Source: a virus. From it: a DNA stretch of 54,038 nucleotides. The notes beneath the pieces were generated by a model. The model ran no database searches and had not been told where the DNA came from. It saw only the letters and a list, made by a program, of their open reading frames with translations. The stretch is from positions 1 through 54,038 of the IMG/VR virus record IMGVR_UViG_3300020196_003557. One strand, given 5' to 3'. This document shows positions 16,265-23,639 of the stretch, in pieces. Each line of letters starts with the position of its first letter. Positions within the stretch are counted from its first letter, which is position 1. The translations under genes were made by a program, and so were the position numbers.

Positions 16265-17244
16265 GCCAACCTCGCATTGAACGGTTCCACATACAACTGT
16301 GCCTGTTCCGTGATCTTCTGCAGGTCATATTTGGCACAGAATCTCATGAATCTTATACCCACTTGTGATATCTGTTTGTTTTCTGCTTTGGCCTGGACAA
16401 TTGTTTGATCCAGTTCTTGTATTATGGCTTCGGGTTGTGCATGCAAGTCAACCAGCAATCTGTTGCGCTCGTAATCATCTATCACTCTGTGTTCAACCCC
16501 CTCAGGATCCATCCATTTGCTCAGCATGAGATTGTTCCAGGCATAACCTTTGTTGAGCCTATCCTCAAATGCTTCCAACAATCCCACTTTGTTTTTAGTG
16601 CCTTTTTTGCGCACTCCCGGGAAAGCTGAAAATATGTTGTCAGATGGATCGCCTCGCATGGCCTTTTCGAATATCGTCCATTCTGCACTCTCTGTTTTCT
16701 TGTGCTGTTTGGTTTTATTGTCGATCACAGGATTGCCTTTTTTATCAAAATAGCCCGCCACTGTGATGGTCTCTTCAGTGACACCATTGTACTGTCGAAC
16801 ATTTGGAGCTATCAGCTGATTGAGATCTTTGTCTGTGCTTATGATAACATGCTGTTGATCAGGATGCAGATCAATCCAACGAGCTATGAGATCGTCTGCC
16901 TCACATCTGCCATTTTGTAGCACCGTGACGTTGGTCTTGGTTCTTACGAAATCCACGAAATCATCATAGCACTCCCAGAACAGTTTGTTCTCTTCCTGCT
17001 CTGCCGCCGTCATTGCCTGCACTGTTTCTGCTCGATTCCTCTTATAGGGAGCATAGTGGTCTTTCCTCCAGCTGCGTCCCTCCAAACAGAATATTACGTG
17101 GGTGCCGTCAAAATCATTCCAGGCTTTCTTGATGGAATTTAGGGTGATGTGTATGGCCATGCCGATCTTTTCAGAAGCATCGCCACGTATCACGTGCCTT
17201 GCTCGGAAAAAAGTGTTAGCGGTATCTACCAGTATGTGGGTCAT
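16261..17244 (-). CDS. rnh: 5'-3' exonuclease / RNase H of the T4 rnh (FEN) type
   Basis: 327 aa. The metal-binding acidic residues of the PIN/FEN family are visible: ILVDTAN at the start, CEADDLIARW and STDKDLNQL in the middle, and GDPSDNIF before the helix-hairpin-helix region (FPGVRKKGTKNK). The YAPYKRNR loop of RNA/DNA flap nucleases is present. In T4 this enzyme removes RNA primers and short DNA 5' flaps on the lagging strand. Length is close to T4 RNase H (305 aa). It lies 2 nt after a 100-aa gene that has its own promoter. Confidence 0.87.
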   Translation of the reverse strand: MTHILVDTANTFFRARHVIRGDASEKIGMAIHITLNSIKKAWNDFDGTHVIFCLEGRSWRKDHYAPYKRNRAETVQAMTAAEQEENKLFWECYDDFVDFVRTKTNVTVLQNGRCEADDLIARWIDLHPDQQHVIISTDKDLNQLIAPNVRQYNGVTEETITVAGYFDKKGNPVIDNKTKQHKKTESAEWTIFEKAMRGDPSDNIFSAFPGVRKKGTKNKVGLLEAFEDRLNKGYAWNNLMLSKWMDPEGVEHRVIDDYERNRLLVDLHAQPEAIIQELDQTIVQAKAENKQISQVGIRFMRFCAKYDLQKITEQAQLYVEPFNARLA

Positions 17245-17246
17245 AC

Positions 17247-17549
17247 CTATGATACCTCAGTCTTGCCGTCATCTCTTCTATTGATTTGAACATAACCTGC
17301 ACCTGTTACATCCACACCTTGCTCGTTGCCGATGGTCCGGCAAAGGCTCTGAAACCAACGATCCACTATTTCCTCTTCAGATGCACCTTTGTAGCCATTC
17401 TGTTTCAACATATTCACAAACTCATTATTCCAATCCAATTCAAAGAATCCATTTCTTGGATTTTCTGGATTCACATTCACTTGCAGAACCTTGACCATGG
17501 GCTCTTCGCTCTTTTCAACTTTTGTATTTTTTGTTTTTTTAACTTTCAT
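17247..17549 (-). CDS. Hypothetical protein, 100 aa, upstream of the FEN nuclease
   Basis: A Lys/Glu-rich N-terminus (about 20 residues) is followed by a folded part with FFELDWNNEFVNMLKQNGY and EEEIVDRWFQSLCRTIG. The layout looks like a family I have seen near replication genes of marine T4-like phages, but I cannot name it. It heads a unit with rnh: the sigma70-like promoter at 17556-17584 ends only 6 nt before the ATG, so the mRNA is expected to be almost leaderless. Confidence 0.6.
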   Translation of the reverse strand: MKVKKTKNTKVEKSEEPMVKVLQVNVNPENPRNGFFELDWNNEFVNMLKQNGYKGASEEEIVDRWFQSLCRTIGNEQGVDVTGAGYVQINRRDDGKTEVS

Positions 17550-17555
17550 ATCCTT

Positions 17556-17584
17556 ATTTTACAACTGTTTTTGGAAAAAATCAA
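17556..17584 (-). promoter_or_regulatory. Sigma70-like promoter directly before the 17549 start
   Basis: Minus strand: -35 TTGATT (17584-17579), 17-bp spacer, -10 TAAAAT (17561-17556). The ATG at 17549 is 6 nt downstream of the -10, about where transcription would begin, so a leaderless message is likely. Confidence 0.6.
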
Positions 17585-17610
17585 TTGTTTTCCAATCCAA
17601 ATTTACCAAA

Positions 17611-18471
17611 TTACGTTCCCCAAGCATTCTTGAACAATGGCACCTGTAATCTATCGCTGTATCTGTAGCCCATTTTCATTGCCAGCTCTGCAACTGTCCT
17701 GTTGTTCATGTGATACACGCTCTCCACACCACCCACGGGCATGAGATAAACGGAACCTCGGAATCCCGCTTTATTATATTCCTTTACGACCTCTATGGCT
17801 TCATAGGCATCATTGATGTCAACGATCACAAATTTCAAGTACACATGTCCCACTTCACCATACTCCGCTACCACATCGGGCACAATGGCATCTTCTCGCT
17901 TCTCGCCGCTCACGCTCAATTTTGCGCTCACAGAGAAAGTGATGCTATCTTTGTTCCTACCATGCCTGTGACTCCACTGTGAAAGATATCGTTTGAAATC
18001 TTGATGAAGTCTCTGTGTGCCATTGGTCTCGAAAGTGATCTCTCTGAGGTCCTGCATCTTGCCGTGCTCCAGTAAATCAGGATATGCTCTCTGCCAGCCC
18101 AGCAATGGCTCGCCGCCCGTGAATATGAAATGCTCATCGACCCATCGCTTGTGTGGCAATATCTCCATGGTCCTCTCCACTATGGCGTCTGACGTCAGCA
18201 TGGGAGACAGGTCCTTGAATCTAGGATCCCAGGAGGCATAGCTGTCACAGCCTGTGCTGACCAAAGGCAATTCTCGATAATCTTTGAATGGGAATTTTTT
18301 ATGTTGCTCGTACACCTTGTCATTTTCATCGCTCCTGACCCCTTTGGGTAGGCCGAACCCGGCACAGGTGAAGTTGCAGCCAAATGTTCGCAGGAATACC
18401 GAAGGCACGCCCATGTAGCGCCCCTCTCCCTGTATGCTGTAAAATAGTTCAGCTACTTTTATCTTGCTCAT
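17611..18471 (-). CDS. queE: 7-carboxy-7-deazaguanine synthase (QueE-like) with enlarged cluster loop
   Basis: 286 aa radical SAM enzyme. The QueE opening LFYSIQGEG..G.PSVFLRTFGCN is present, and FTGGEPLLGWQ supplies the SAM-binding GGE. QueE converts 6-carboxytetrahydropterin to 7-carboxy-7-deazaguanine in preQ0 synthesis. The cluster motif is unusual: C32-x3-C36 is normal, but position 39 is Phe. The third Cys appears to be C75 in GCDSYASWD, which matches the usual CDT-x-Y-x-W end of the motif after an insertion of about 36 residues. With FolE, a precursor transporter and a DpdA-like transglycosylase nearby, a role in DNA deazaguanine modification is likely. Confidence 0.85.
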   Translation of the reverse strand: MSKIKVAELFYSIQGEGRYMGVPSVFLRTFGCNFTCAGFGLPKGVRSDENDKVYEQHKKFPFKDYRELPLVSTGCDSYASWDPRFKDLSPMLTSDAIVERTMEILPHKRWVDEHFIFTGGEPLLGWQRAYPDLLEHGKMQDLREITFETNGTQRLHQDFKRYLSQWSHRHGRNKDSITFSVSAKLSVSGEKREDAIVPDVVAEYGEVGHVYLKFVIVDINDAYEAIEVVKEYNKAGFRGSVYLMPVGGVESVYHMNNRTVAELAMKMGYRYSDRLQVPLFKNAWGT

Positions 18472-18595
18472 GCAATGCCTCGACCGCTTCTAATATCTCT
18501 TCCACAGTGTATTTTCCCATTCTCTTTTTTTTAATTTCTGGGTCCTCATCTAAAGTGTACACTTCGTATTCGTTTTCGTCAATCTTGCTGTTCAT
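18449..18595 (-). CDS. Small acidic hypothetical protein, 48 aa
   Basis: Begins MNSKIDENEYEVYTLDEDPE and ends with a helix, YTVEEILEAVEALHEQD. It overlaps the zinc-finger gene before it by 17 nt and the QueE start after it by 23 nt, filling the gap in the usual compact way. No ribosome site is strong. It is acidic and helical, with nothing else recognisable. Without this gene and the next, 268 bases before queE would be empty. Confidence 0.45.
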   Translation of the reverse strand: MNSKIDENEYEVYTLDEDPEIKKKRMGKYTVEEILEAVEALHEQDKSS

Positions 18596-18740
18596 ATATG
18601 AATTTTTTATTGCAATATCCGCAAATGACTTCGTTACTATTGCCTATTGTGTAAAATACAGTGGGGTGTCCACCCCAGTCGTCATCTCCAAAACATTTGA
18701 TGTCTCTGGTGTTGACGACCTCGACAGCCTGTTCAGCCAT
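18579..18740 (-). CDS. Small zf-CHCC-like zinc-finger protein, 53 aa
   Basis: Contains CFGDDDWGGHPTVFY followed by EVICGYCNKKF, the C..GHP.V..C.YC pattern of zf-CHCC (NDUFS6-like) small zinc-binding proteins common in alphaproteobacteria. All four ligands (C16, H25, C40, C43) are visible. It starts next to the cupin stop in an ATGATG arrangement. In respiratory complex I the domain binds zinc; its job in a phage is unknown, possibly acquired from an alphaproteobacterial host. Confidence 0.7.
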   Translation of the reverse strand: MAEQAVEVVNTRDIKCFGDDDWGGHPTVFYTIGNSNEVICGYCNKKFIYEQQD

Positions 18741-19132
18741 CATCTTTTATCTTTTTTATCAAGCCTCACCACATTGCCGCTGCGGAAATGGCCCACTGTC
18801 TCTCTTTGAATGTCATCATGATTGAACTCTGCCCAGTACAGTTCAAAGGCCACGCCGTCCTCTATTCCCTCGAAGAGATGGAAGTAGCCTGGCTTGACCT
18901 TGGTGAAATCGCCGGGTCCCAATATCGTCTCGTCGATGAGGTCCTGCTGGTCTCTCTGCCAGACCTTGATCTTCATCCGGCCTGACACCACGTAGAATCC
19001 GTTCCACTTGTGTTTGTGCTGGTGTTTGCTGCACACTCCTCCCGCCCTGAAGTCGATGCGGTGGAATTCCAGCACGCCATTGGCGTGTATCAGTTCGGTC
19101 TGTCCCCAGATCTTGCCGGCCTTATTTGACAT
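18740..19132 (-). CDS. Cupin-domain protein, 130 aa
   Basis: Cupin metal motif SKHQHKHKWNGFYVVSG, then the second motif around GPGDFTKVKPGYFHLFEG. The start was put at ATG 19132, not the in-frame GTG at 19138, because the promoter -10 ends at 19141 and leaves about 8 nt. It may be a sensor or small-molecule isomerase; the substrate cannot be told. It heads the unit that continues through the zinc-finger gene, the 48-aa gene and queE. Confidence 0.72.
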   Translation of the reverse strand: MSNKAGKIWGQTELIHANGVLEFHRIDFRAGGVCSKHQHKHKWNGFYVVSGRMKIKVWQRDQQDLIDETILGPGDFTKVKPGYFHLFEGIEDGVAFELYWAEFNHDDIQRETVGHFRSGNVVRLDKKDKR

Positions 19133-19140
19133 ATCCACAC

Positions 19141-19169
19141 ATTTTAATTGTATTTAGATGATTTGTCAA
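19141..19169 (-). promoter_or_regulatory. Sigma70-like promoter for the cupin-queE unit
   Basis: Minus strand: perfect -35 TTGACA (19169-19164), 17-bp spacer, -10 TAAAAT (19146-19141). Transcription would start almost at the ATG (19132). The -35 abuts the inverted repeat at 19169-19196. Confidence 0.7.
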
Positions 19170-19196
19170 GGCAGGTGCTGGTAATGGCACCTGCCT
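19169..19196. other. 10-bp perfect inverted repeat (hairpin)
   Basis: AGGCAGGTGC pairs with GCACCTGCCT around an 8-nt loop. It lies between the transporter stop and the cupin promoter. There is no run of U on either strand after the stem, so a standard rho-independent terminator is doubtful. It could still slow transcription from the transporter gene, stabilise the 3' end, or bind a regulator at the promoter. Confidence 0.5.
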
Positions 19197-19202
19197 CATG
19201 AT

Positions 19203-19844
19203 CTATCCAACCAGTTTCCTCTGCAGCTTGTTCTGCAGATACATCAGCAACACTCCATACGCGGGCAAAAAGATTATGAATCCCACAATGATTTTGACCA
19301 AGGTGTTGTTGAAGGCCACCGCATGCACCCACGGCTGCGGATAGAACGCAGTGTAGAAGAATGTGTAGGTGTCAATGATGTTGGCCGCCACAGTGCTGAG
19401 GGCCGGAGCCAGCCACCAGTTGCTGGTCCACTTCTCACGTATGTACTGCATCACGTAAACGTCCAGCATGGTGCCCACTGCATATGCGGTGCCGGATGCC
19501 ACGCCCACTCTGATTGCGTGTGGGTCCTTCAATATAAGAAGCACAGCCACCGACGCCACTATGGCGGGCAGCATGGCCATGGCCACCACCGCCCTGGCGG
19601 TGTGCTTGCCCACCAACCGCACGGTGAGATCGCTTGCGACCACCACCAGCGGGAACGTGAAGGCCGCAGCTGCCAATGGGAAGCTGGTCTGCCAGCCCAG
19701 TATGTTGATCTTTTCTGCAAAGAGATTGAAGCGTATGGTCACAAGATAATTGCTAATAGCAATGATCACTGTGTGGAATATCACCAAATTCCGCAACAGG
19801 CCACGGTCAACATCTTTCAACAGATTGTTTAGATAGTTTGTCAT
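19203..19844 (-). CDS. YhhQ/VUT-family queuosine-precursor transporter
   Basis: 213 aa from ATG 19844, chosen because AAAGGAG lies just upstream; longer in-frame versions lack a ribosome site. At least six hydrophobic segments are visible. The family pattern is clear in VASDLTVRLVGKHTARAVV, then ASGTAYAVGTMLDVYVMQYI, WWLAPALSTVAANIIDTYTFF and the C-terminal helix. YhhQ-type proteins import preQ0/preQ1 across the inner membrane. In this phage it would raise the deazaguanine pool for DNA modification next to queE, folE and the DpdA-like gene. The YhhQ assignment is firm at family level only. Confidence 0.8.
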   Translation of the reverse strand: MTNYLNNLLKDVDRGLLRNLVIFHTVIIAISNYLVTIRFNLFAEKINILGWQTSFPLAAAAFTFPLVVVASDLTVRLVGKHTARAVVAMAMLPAIVASVAVLLILKDPHAIRVGVASGTAYAVGTMLDVYVMQYIREKWTSNWWLAPALSTVAANIIDTYTFFYTAFYPQPWVHAVAFNNTLVKIIVGFIIFLPAYGVLLMYLQNKLQRKLVG

Positions 19845-19855
19845 GTTTCTCCTTT

Positions 19856-20323
19856 TTAGGTTTGCCATTCCTCCCATGGAAAGACCACCCACTGCGGCTG
19901 TAGACTTTTGTCAATCTCGTAGCCCTGGTAGTCCATTTTGACAGGCGATGGTTTGTTATTGACCACAGCAGCAAAACGCACACGCTCAGGTTTTCCAAAG
20001 TTGTCCACGATGTATTGGAACGTGGCTCCGGTGTCGTTGATGTCGTCAATGATCAAAATCTTTTTCTGAAATGCGTATTCTTTTTCCAGCACAGAGAGGT
20101 TGGGCTTGACTGCATGATCCCTCAGTCGCACGTCCAGCACTGCGTGCTCCTTTTTCAATCTATGTGATAGGTACACTCCTGGCACGCAGCCACCTCTGTT
20201 GATGCCCAGTATAATGCTAGGCATCCACATGGAATGCACCAGCTGATCCTCAATTTGAGTCAGTGCCTGGCGCATCTGCAGTGTGGTAAAATAAGTTTTT
20301 TGCACAGTATCAACCGCTGTCAT
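19856..20323 (-). CDS. Purine-type phosphoribosyltransferase, 155 aa
   Basis: A PRPP-binding motif ILIIDDINDTGATF and an N-terminal GINRGGCVPGVYLSHRL loop mark a type I phosphoribosyltransferase of the Gpt/HPRT size class. It would join a purine base to PRPP. The base cannot be told; guanine or xanthine is most likely given the neighbouring GMP reductase. The ATG overlaps the stop of the small membrane gene (ATGA). Confidence 0.8.
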   Translation of the reverse strand: MTAVDTVQKTYFTTLQMRQALTQIEDQLVHSMWMPSIILGINRGGCVPGVYLSHRLKKEHAVLDVRLRDHAVKPNLSVLEKEYAFQKKILIIDDINDTGATFQYIVDNFGKPERVRFAAVVNNKPSPVKMDYQGYEIDKSLQPQWVVFPWEEWQT

Positions 20324-20553
20324 TTTAATAGTAATCCTGCCACGTAGATGGCTGTTAATCCTGCATTAAGTGCTATTAGACTGCGTTCTTGCCACAGTAT
20401 GCCCACTAGCACCCATATGCCATTGGCCACGCAAAATAGATACACATATACCGGAAACACGTTGAAGGCTGCCAGCGTGGCGGCGCACAACAGAACCACT
20501 GTTCCGATCCAGGCCAGCGATTGGTAAGGTTTGGTTGGTAATTTACTTGCCAT
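20320..20553 (-). CDS. Small membrane protein, 77 aa
   Basis: Three hydrophobic stretches (WIGTVVLLCAATLAAF, VYVYLFCVANGIWVLVGIL and LIALNAGLTAIYVAGLLL) make this a small three-helix membrane protein. No family is recognised. It lies between GMP reductase and the phosphoribosyltransferase with overlaps on both sides. It could be a half-transporter of a semiSWEET type, but no signature shows that. Confidence 0.65.
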   Translation of the reverse strand: MASKLPTKPYQSLAWIGTVVLLCAATLAAFNVFPVYVYLFCVANGIWVLVGILWQERSLIALNAGLTAIYVAGLLLK

Positions 20554-21586
20554 CGTAGACCCTGTTGATCACGTTGTTGACCCTCACGAAGTGAGCGCAC
20601 TTCGGCATGTCCTTGATACGTCTAGCTCCGATGTAGGTGCAGGTGCTTCTCACACCACCCAATATCTGTTCCACTGTGTCCTTCACAGGACCTCGGTCAT
20701 CCAGCAGCACTGTCTTTCCCTCTGTGCCTCTGTAGCCGTCCTTGCGCATGCCATACCTCTCAAAGGCCGACTCGGAACTCATGCCATAAAAAACTCTCTT
20801 GCCATCACGCAGCTCCAATTCTGATTCTTCATGTGCCGCCAGCATGCCTCCCAGCATCACGAAGTGTGCGCCGGCAGCCAGCGCCTTTGACACGTCTCCG
20901 GACTGGGTGCAACCTCCATCGGCTATGATGTGCCCGCCAACTCCATTGGCAGCGTCAGCACACTCCACGATAGCGGAGAACTGCGGCACTCCCACCCCGG
21001 TCTGAGTCCTGGTGGTGCACACGGATCCAGGCCCTATGCCGATCTTGACCACGTCTGCGCCGTTTATTATCAGTTCCTCTGTCATCTCAGGCGACACGAC
21101 GTTGCCCGCTATCAGCACCTTGTCTGGGTATTCGGATCTTATCCTCTTCACAAAGTCCACGAACTGTTCGTGGTATGCGTTGGCCACGTCTATCGTTATG
21201 GTTGGTATGTCCGGGAATGCCCGCATGACCTGTTTCAGTGTCTGGTAGTCCTGCGTGTTCTCGTCCCATATGGCTCCCGTTCCCACGCACGCAGACACAT
21301 ATTTGAATTTTATGCCTGTGCCCGCGGTCTGCTTCCATTGGTCTATAGTGTAGTGCTTGCGTATCACCGTCAGCATCTTGTAATCCTGTAGCACGCGTGC
21401 CATGGAAAAAGTGCCAACTCCATCCATGTTGCTGGCCATTATTGGTGTGTATGAAAGTTGTTTGCGGCTGTTCCTGAATGTGAAGTCTCTCGTCATGTCC
21501 ACGTCTCTGCGAGAGTTAAGCGTGGATCTCTTGGGTTTGAGCAACACGTCGGAATAATCCAGATGCAGGGTGTGATCAATTCGCAT
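20543..21586 (-). CDS. guaC: GMP reductase (GuaC-like)
   Basis: 347 aa, the length of E. coli GuaC. The IMPDH/GMPR active-site loop is IGPGSVCTTR with the catalytic Cys. GuaC-type segments TGVGVPQFSAIVECADAA, DGGCTQSGDV and FVMLGGMLAAHEES follow, then FYGMSSESA and EGKTV near the end. No CBS domains are inserted, unlike most IMPDHs. The enzyme reduces GMP to IMP with NADPH, releasing ammonia. A phage could use it to recycle host GMP into IMP for adenine nucleotides; nearby folE would draw GTP. That link is inference. Confidence 0.88.
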   Translation of the reverse strand: MRIDHTLHLDYSDVLLKPKRSTLNSRRDVDMTRDFTFRNSRKQLSYTPIMASNMDGVGTFSMARVLQDYKMLTVIRKHYTIDQWKQTAGTGIKFKYVSACVGTGAIWDENTQDYQTLKQVMRAFPDIPTITIDVANAYHEQFVDFVKRIRSEYPDKVLIAGNVVSPEMTEELIINGADVVKIGIGPGSVCTTRTQTGVGVPQFSAIVECADAANGVGGHIIADGGCTQSGDVSKALAAGAHFVMLGGMLAAHEESELELRDGKRVFYGMSSESAFERYGMRKDGYRGTEGKTVLLDDRGPVKDTVEQILGGVRSTCTYIGARRIKDMPKCAHFVRVNNVINRVYDGK

Positions 21587-21854
21587 CCATTTCTCCTTCT
21601 CTGGTCTTGCACATGTTCAATATGTTGTGGTAGTGATCCCATGCCTGCTTCAAAGCCGGATACTTCTGTCTAAGCTCTTCATCTTTTGAGGTGTAGAACA
21701 TGTCTCCCCAATCCATCTGCACGTTGGCCGCCGTGGCCACTGTGCCCACGTTGATGTCTGTGTTGTACAACGTTTCATCCAGCGCAAAGGTTTCGCTGGC
21801 GTCCAGCTCAGGGAAAAGTGATGCAGAAGTCATTGCTGTAAGTTTTTTATCCAT
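21576..21854 (-). CDS. Hypothetical protein, 92 aa
   Basis: Starts at ATG 21854, overlapping the FolE stop by 8 nt; an earlier in-frame start lies deep inside folE. The N-terminal half is acidic and probably disordered. The C-terminal half is a helix with DEELRQKYPALKQAWDHYHNILNMCK. This C-terminal pattern is common in small T4-like marine phage proteins, but no name or function is known to me. It overlaps guaC by 11 nt. Confidence 0.6.
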   Translation of the reverse strand: MDKKLTAMTSASLFPELDASETFALDETLYNTDINVGTVATAANVQMDWGDMFYTSKDEELRQKYPALKQAWDHYHNILNMCKTREGEMDAN

Positions 21855-22599
21855 TTGGCCCACACTGTGCTTCCTGCAGTTGTATGTTGTGCATAAATTC
21901 ACTCTTCAATGCCGGGTCCGTCTTCAATAACCCCTTCAGCACCGTGGTCTGCGTGCTGGAATCACCGCTTCTTATCCCTCGGTTCTCGCAGCAGCCGTGT
22001 CTGGCCCTGATGTAGACACCCACTGCCGGGCTTTCCGTGAGCTGTGCTATCTTGTATGCTATCTTCTCTGTGAGCTCTTCCTGCAGATGTCCTCTCGCGG
22101 CCTGGTGCTGCGCTATCCTGGTGTACTTGCTGAGTCCGATCAGACGCTTGCCCGGGAGACATCCGATGTAGCACACGCCCGTCATGGGCTGATGGTGATG
22201 CGAGCACATGCTCTTGATGTCGGACCTGATCACTATCAGCTGATCGTATCTGCCATCTTCGTTGGGAAATGTCGTGACTTCTGGTGGAGGGTTGTATCTC
22301 CCTCCCATGATCTCCGTTATGTACATCTTGGCCAGCCTGCGGCCTGTGCCAACGCTGTTGGGATCATTGGTCCTGTCTATGACCAAGCTGTCCAGCACAG
22401 CGTCGAATTTCGTGGTCAGCTCGTCAATCAGTTTTTCTCTCTCCCCATTTTCAATATATCTGCTGATGTTGTCCGCCGCGAAGAACCTCTCACCTGACTT
22501 CACTATCCTTTCGCGTATCTGCTGGCTGATCGGCTTGTTTTTGTCAGTCCAAGTGTCCATCAAACCCCCTGACATGATATCTTTACGTGTGTCTGACAT
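21847..22599 (-). CDS. folE: GTP cyclohydrolase I (FolE)
   Basis: 250 aa, with zinc and substrate motifs CSHHHQPM, then GLSKYTRIAQHQAARGHLQEE and HGCCENRGI. The enzyme turns GTP into 7,8-dihydroneopterin triphosphate, the first step of both folate and preQ0/queuosine synthesis. With QueE in the same region the second use is favoured. The active-site Cys and His ligands are in place. The ATG overlaps the GalE stop (ATGA). Confidence 0.9.
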   Translation of the reverse strand: MSDTRKDIMSGGLMDTWTDKNKPISQQIRERIVKSGERFFAADNISRYIENGEREKLIDELTTKFDAVLDSLVIDRTNDPNSVGTGRRLAKMYITEIMGGRYNPPPEVTTFPNEDGRYDQLIVIRSDIKSMCSHHHQPMTGVCYIGCLPGKRLIGLSKYTRIAQHQAARGHLQEELTEKIAYKIAQLTESPAVGVYIRARHGCCENRGIRSGDSSTQTTVLKGLLKTDPALKSEFMHNIQLQEAQCGPNG

Positions 22600-23639
22600 C
22601 AGTTAAATTCTTTTTGGTTAATCTTGTTATACCATTTTACAGCAGTGGCCACGATGTTGTCAATAGAACTGTGTGATGGCCGCCAGCCAAGTTCTGTGTT
22701 CGCGCGTGTGTTGTCGGCCACCAGCACAGGTGGATCGCCCGCCCTGCGCGGCATTTCCATTATCTTGATGTGCCCCACGTATTTTTTTATGGTCTCCAAC
22801 AGTTGCCTGTTGCTTGTGCTGATGCCGGAGCCCAGGTTATAAGTCTCACAGATCACATCACCAGACGCTCGCTGCAGTGCCAGCACGTGCGCCACCGCGA
22901 GATCGGTCACGTGGACATAGTCTCTCACACAGGTCCCATCCGCTGTGTCAAAATCAGTGCCAAACAGCTTGAATTCTCGATCTCTATGTGCTGCATCTAT
23001 GGCCAATGGTATGATATGCGTCTCGTCCTCGCGCAGTTCACCGATCTCGCTGTCAGCGTCCGCTCCCGCGGCGTTGAAATAGCGCAGGCTGACGCTGCTC
23101 AGTCCATAGGCCACATGATAGTCCTTCAATACATTTTCAATCATCAACTTGCTCCTGCCATACGGGTTGATTGGATGCAGGTTGATGTCATCATCCCTGG
23201 CCACTCCGTTGGCGGGAATGCCATACACTGCAGCGCTTGAAGAGAAGACCACCTTGTTGATGCCTAGATCTCTCAACTTGTCCAACAACTGCACAGTCAT
23301 TATCACGTTGTTCTTGTAATATTTAGATGGATCTCTCACAGACTCTCCCACCTGGGTGTGCGCGGCGAAATGTATACAGGAGTCTATGTTGTATCTGTTG
23401 ATGATTTCCTGCAGGAAGTCAGTGTCTCTGGGCAGATGGCATTCAAATGCCGGTCCAAACTGCGTGGCCCAGGGTTTGGTCTTGATGTCTCTGTCAACCA
23501 CGACCGGAGTGAACCCATTCTTGGTCAGCTCCTTGGCGGTGTGAGAACCGATGTAGCCGGCCCCTCCCACTACCAGCACCGACTTGCTGATGCCTTTAGT
23601 ACTTGGCTTCGGGCGCATACGTCCTGTAGTCGCTTCCAT
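22599..23639 (-). CDS. galE: UDP-glucose 4-epimerase (GalE-like)
   Basis: 346 aa. VVGGAGYIGSHTAKEL is the NAD Rossmann motif, SSSAAVYG and YGRSKLMIE give the Ser and YxxxK active site, and SLRYFNAAGAD is diagnostic of GalE. ATG 23639 has a strong GGAGGAG ribosome site; a second ATG at 23618 is less likely. It interconverts UDP-glucose and UDP-galactose. It overlaps the upstream glycosyltransferase gene by 44 nt, so the two are probably a functional pair, GalE making the donor. Confidence 0.87.
   Translation of the reverse strand: MEATTGRMRPKPSTKGISKSVLVVGGAGYIGSHTAKELTKNGFTPVVVDRDIKTKPWATQFGPAFECHLPRDTDFLQEIINRYNIDSCIHFAAHTQVGESVRDPSKYYKNNVIMTVQLLDKLRDLGINKVVFSSSAAVYGIPANGVARDDDINLHPINPYGRSKLMIENVLKDYHVAYGLSSVSLRYFNAAGADADSEIGELREDETHIIPLAIDAAHRDREFKLFGTDFDTADGTCVRDYVHVTDLAVAHVLALQRASGDVICETYNLGSGISTSNRQLLETIKKYVGHIKIMEMPRRAGDPPVLVADNTRANTELGWRPSHSSIDNIVATAVKWYNKINQKEFN

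Noticed and set aside
19169-19196. Rho-independent terminator
   Set aside because: No U tract follows the stem on either strand.
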